NCBI GenBank assembly: GCA_024803745.1
Contig: JANJXV010000013.1
Location: forward strand, 16,551,501 to 16,615,500
Reading direction: 5' to 3'
Length of the DNA: 64,000 bases
DNA from: Megascapheus bottae
Taxonomy: Eukaryota; Chordata; Mammalia; Rodentia; Geomyidae
Positions 60,661 through 64,000 of the stretch are shown one piece after another (the first letter of the stretch is position 1; each line of letters begins with the position of its first letter). The notes under the pieces are model-generated. The model worked only from the letters and a program-made list of their open reading frames with translations, ran no database searches and was not told the DNA's origin. The position numbers and the translations under genes were made by a program.

Positions 60661-61680
60661 AAAAAAGAAATGTATAAATATGACTTAATGAACATAAGCC
60701 AACATTGACAGCTTTTTTGATTACAGAGATTGGAATTACATTCTTATTACCTCTTTAAGATGGTCAGTTTTGAGGGTGGTGGTATCAACCTTGGAAAGAA
60801 CTGGAGACCAAGATGAAGAGTCTTTGAAAGTGGTGAGGCTACTTGGGTTTGGAATTTTAAGTAATATCTTGACTTGAAGGCACATTCCATCCCTTGGGGT
60901 GGTTATTTATAGGCCAGATTAGTAAAATTCCTGATACACTGCTATTTCCCTCATTATCTCCTGCTTTTAGCATTGCCAAAATTGTAAAGGGAATGAAGTG
61001 TCCCTGAGGCCATGGTGACAGTGGCCCATTCTTTTGAGCTTCTTTATGACAGTTTCTTCCCATCTCTTTAATTCCCTAGTATTTATAGTTCAAGCTCTAC
61101 TTACGGTAAATATCTGATAAATATGGTATCTCTGGCACCTAAACTGATGCCAAGGACTAGCAGATGCTTAATAGGCACTTAGGGAAGTATTCGGAGATGC
61201 ATTTTTGGAGTCTAGCAATTTTACTCACCTGTTCTGAAGACTTAATGTTTTTTTCAGGGAAGACATATTTAGGAGTCAGGGATGACTTCTGGCAATGTAA
61301 TGGGATGAGACAGAAAAGGTGAACTTTTTGGGAGAACCATTTAGAGTGTAGTTTTCACTGAAAAATGCTAATATATGTCATTCAGAATGTGGTGTAAGTC
61401 AGCTTACTGGCACTATTGGAGAATAAACTGGAGAAAAAGAGCAGATGAGTCTCTGATTTGTGCAGTTCTTTTTTTTGATTTGTGCAGTTTTAATAAAATA
61501 TCACCACTGTCCTATTATTTAAGCTCGTCTCTTATTGCTAGACCAGGCCAGTCTAGTTTTCCTTTATCTATCAAGCAATAGGTGGGCACAGTGTTCCAAA
61601 TACACTTTTCTCATTTATAAAGGAATACTAACTACAGGAGATGGTCACTATCAAGTGTCTAGGCGGAGTGTGATAGCCTC
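60661..61680. other. Intergenic, nothing recognised
   Basis: Unique sequence between SINEs; no gene or RNA identified. Confidence 0.3.
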
Positions 61681-61860
61681 TTTTTAAATTTTGCCTATCA
61701 CTCTAGTGGAGGGAGGCTGAGTCTTATGAGAATGGCAGTTTGGCTGGATTATATCCACAGTAATTAATGGATACAAATGAGCTCACTCCTTCTCACATGC
61801 CTTGGCTGTTCTCAAACCGGATTTCCCTTTTCTGAGTTCTCACAGGTGCCAAGTTTTTAC
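61681..61860. repeat. Arm A of a long inverted repeat
   Basis: Pairs with 62500-62865 (reverse complement). Shared blocks include GAGAATGGCAG, TTAATGGATACAAATGAGC followed by TCACT, and CCGGATTTCCCTTT then CTGAGTTCTCACAG. Confidence 0.75.
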
Positions 61861-62499
61861 AACAATATAAACTTCCAGGAAATTCCCAGAAGGTTTAGAT
61901 TTCTAATTCTCTTCTGGCCTCACCCTTCTCCCCATACCAAGAGGAAGGAGCTTATCCTGAGGCTCAACATCCTGTTAAATACTTCCACCCTTCAGTTAGG
62001 ATGGTAGCAAAACAACTTTTTAGGTCCTCCACCAAAACCCACTCAAAGGCTGAGGAGTATTCATGAAGTTAATGTATTATCCTGCCTAAAAACCAGATTG
62101 GTTGTAGTGTTCTCTTAATGTTCTCACACTACTAGATTACAACTTTTTCACGTACAACTTTCCATTGCATATTTATTTCTCCTTCCATCAGGAAGTATCC
62201 TGAAGAAATCTCAACAGGCTTAGTGCTAAAGTGTGGCTTAAATGGTAAAGTGCCCTGGTAGCAAGCTTACAGGCCAAAAAATAGCTGGACACTGGTGCCT
62301 CAGACTGGTAATTCTATATTCAGGTGGATGAAATCAGGAAGACCTTGATTAGAAGCACAGAAGTCTGAGATAATGTCTCCAATTAACAAGCAAAAAGAGG
62401 AGTTACTCATGTGGTAGAGCACCAGTTGTCAGTGAAAAAGCCAAGAGGAAGAAACCAGAATTCAAGCCCAAGTCCGGACACAAAATCAAACCAAACAAA
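61861..62499. repeat. Spacer of the inverted repeat, with a diverged SINE
   Basis: 62282-62485 is a degraded B1-Geo-like unit (GCTGGACACTGGTGCCTCAG, CTCCAATTAACAAGC, GAATTCAAGCCCAAGTCC); 61861-62280 is unassigned. Confidence 0.5.
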
Positions 62500-62865
62500 A
62501 ACCTTGGGCTTCTGTGAGAACTCAGCAAAGGGAAATCCGGTTTAAGAATGGCAAGGGAATTCTTAAATGAGCAGTGAGCTCATTTGTATCCATTAATGAC
62601 TAAGGATATACTCCAAGCCAAGCTGCCATTCTCTCTCTTTTTTTTTTTTGGCCAGTCCTGGATCTTGAACACTGCTTCTTTTGCTCAAGGCTAGCACTCT
62701 ACCACTTGTGCCACAGCACCCCTTCTAGCCTTTTCTGTGTATGTGGTACTGAGGAATTGAACCCAGGGTTTCATGCATGCTAGGCAAGCACTCTACCACT
62801 AAGCCATACTCCCAGCCCCTAAGCTGCCATTCTCTTACAGAGACTTGAGTGGTAGGGAAAATTTG
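62500..62865. repeat. Arm B of the inverted repeat, split by a SINE
   Basis: Homologous bases are 62500-62634 and 62836-62865; the rest (62635-62820) is an inserted SINE plus its second target copy. Confidence 0.75.
62635..62820 (-). repeat. ID-Geo composite SINE inside arm B
   Basis: Perfect 15-bp target duplication AAGCTGCCATTCTCT at 62620-62634 and 62821-62835. T-run, GGCCAGTCCTGGATCTTGAAC, CATGCATGCTAGGCAAGCAC. Confidence 0.92.
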
Positions 62866-62992
62866 AAAAAGAAAAAAAAAAAAAAAAAAAGGAAAAAATA
62901 CAGAAGTTGGCTTCAAGTGTGTTTGTCTGCAATTTCAACAACTAGAAAGGCTAATAAAAGCTAGCTTGGGTGACAAAGGAAAACCTTACCTT

Positions 62993-63194
62993 TTTTTTTT
63001 TTTTCCTTGCCTGTCCTGGGCTTGGGCTCAGGGCCTGAGCACTGTCCTTGGACTTTCTCAGGGCTTAACACTCTACCACTTGAGCCTCAGCACCACTTCC
63101 AGCTTTTTTTCAATGTATGTGGTGCATAGGAATCGAACCCGGGTCTTTGTGCATGCTAGGCAAGCACTCTTCCACTAGGCCAAACTCCCCGCCC
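62993..63194 (-). repeat. ID-Geo composite SINE with perfect 16-bp target duplication
   Basis: AGGAAAACCTTACCTT at 62977-62992 and 63195-63210. T-run, GCCTGTCCTGGGCTTGGGC, GTGCATGCTAGGCAAGCAC. It lies about 500 bp 3' of the MRPL17 stop. Confidence 0.92.
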
Positions 63195-63210
63195 AGGAAA
63201 ACCTTACCTT

Positions 63211-63685
63211 AAAAAGAAAAAAATAGTAGTACTAAAAAGACACTGGAGCTGGGCACTGGGGATTTACCTTGTAATTCTCTACAATGAACCATCAAAATAC
63301 CAGGACTGGAGGTGGCTCAAGTGGTAAGAGTACCAACACACACATGCATGCACACGTACACAAAGAAAAACACAACTAATCAAATACAAAAACACAACTC
63401 AGATCTAAGAATCAGAAACATAAACCTTGAATTTACTCTCCTAAGGAAAACCCAGCAGTTGAGCAGACTTTATATACCAGGAATTCTAGGGGAATAAAAG
63501 AAAATTTATGTACACAGGTCTAAGAAATTTTATGTCTTGTGCAAAGAGAGGGCAATCTGCCCTCCAGTTCTGGGCCCCATCAGGACTATACATTTTACAA
63601 CACTATCTCCATTTCTCTTGACATTCCAAGAGCTGCAAAGGCCCGTGATCCTGTTCACTGAAGAGTCATAACCCTTCAGCTCCAG
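63211..63685 (-). other. MRPL17: MRPL17 3'UTR and flank
   Basis: Sequence following the MRPL17 stop on the minus strand. No canonical AATAAA is present; CATAAA variants occur at 63529-63534 and 63505-63510 and TATAAA near 63469, so the poly(A) site is unresolved. A degraded SINE remnant at 63235-63365 marks where unique 3'UTR sequence ends. Confidence 0.5.
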
Positions 63686-63973
63686 TTAAATTCTTGGTGT
63701 TTCAGTTGAATGGGAGCTGCTGAGGCTGGCTTCCTGGTTTTGGTGGAGGTCCTGTCGCAGCCCCAGCAGTAGCTGGTTTAGGAGTGTAAGGTTGCTGTCT
63801 CTGAGAGGCACAGGTAGTGGTGGCAGGAAGTTCCCTTTGTATTCGATCACTGCCATCTTGGCTCGATCTTGCTCACTTCGATTTGGGATCTGCAGCATTC
63901 TGGTGTAGCCTCCATTTTGACCTTGGTACCGTGGAGCAAGTACTTGAAAGAGTTTTGGGATCAAGTCCTTCTC
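63686..63973 (-). CDS. MRPL17: MRPL17 terminal coding exon (mitochondrial ribosomal protein bL17m), 5' part outside the window
   Basis: The acceptor is CATCTAG before GAGAAG at 63973 and the stop is TAA at 63686-63688. It encodes 95 residues beginning [16 protein letters not shown], then [26 protein letters not shown] and [15 protein letters not shown]. This is the C-terminal half of bL17m, which is about 175 residues in mammals. The protein is part of the large subunit of the mitoribosome in the matrix. The open frame shown by a naive ORF call starts inside the exon at a TTG; the true reading frame enters from the upstream exon. One extra residue (SEQD) relative to the human protein as I recall it appears to be shared with rodents. 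Confidence 0.93.
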   Translation of the reverse strand, partial: EKDLIPKLFQVLAPRYQGQNGGYTRMLQIPNRSEQDRAKMAVIEYKGNFLPPLPVPLRDSNLTLLNQLLLGLRQDLHQNQEASLSSSHSTETPRI

Positions 63974-64000
63974 CTAGATGAGAAAAGTTATGCAAGCAAG

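Noticed and set aside
4007..63194. tRNA genes suggested by A and B box-like motifs
   Set aside because: All occur within SINE units that lack a cloverleaf and carry A-rich tails; none is an intact tRNA gene.
63235..63365. Possible extra exon or SINE at the MRPL17 3' side
   Set aside because: Only partial SINE similarity (GGTGGCTCAAGTGGTAAGAG) and a short CA run; nothing supports an exon.

Overview
This window is mammalian nuclear DNA. It has large phase-consistent exons, GT-AG introns, a CpG-island promoter and dense SINE and LINE insertions. The SINEs are composites: a tRNA-Ala(ID)-like or B1-like left unit joined to a shared right unit. As I recall the literature, an ID-like plus 'Geo' dimer is diagnostic of geomyoid rodents (kangaroo rats, pocket mice, pocket gophers), so a Dipodomys-like rodent is my best guess. 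That species call is inference.

The only complete gene is DCHS1 (Dachsous-1, a giant protocadherin) on the minus strand. Its putative non-coding first exon lies in a CpG island around 35.3-36.5 kb. A roughly 14 kb repeat-rich intron 1 follows, then the start-codon exon at 19832-21736 and nineteen further coding exons down to the stop at 1071-1073, with a poly(A) signal at 629-634. I joined the 20 coding exons by splice sites and phase: they total 9885 nt, or 3294 residues plus stop, with no frameshift or nonsense codon. The product has a signal peptide, 27 cadherin repeats, one transmembrane helix and a cytoplasmic tail of about 337 residues.

From about 36.5 to 63.5 kb there is intergenic DNA, almost entirely layered repeats: L1, L2, MIR, a possible LTR, ID-Geo and B1-Geo SINEs, and microsatellites. 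At the right edge, also on the minus strand, is the last coding exon of MRPL17 (mitochondrial ribosomal protein bL17m); its earlier exons lie beyond the window. DCHS1 next to MRPL17 in the same orientation matches mammalian 11p15.4-type synteny.

The two genes do not form a pathway: DCHS1 acts in Fat4-Dachsous planar polarity and Hippo signalling at the plasma membrane, and MRPL17 acts in mitochondrial translation. I found no operon, CRISPR, phage or clearly new protein system. The least explained structure is a diverged long inverted repeat at 61.68-62.87 kb, one arm of which was later split by a SINE with a perfect 15-bp target-site duplication.
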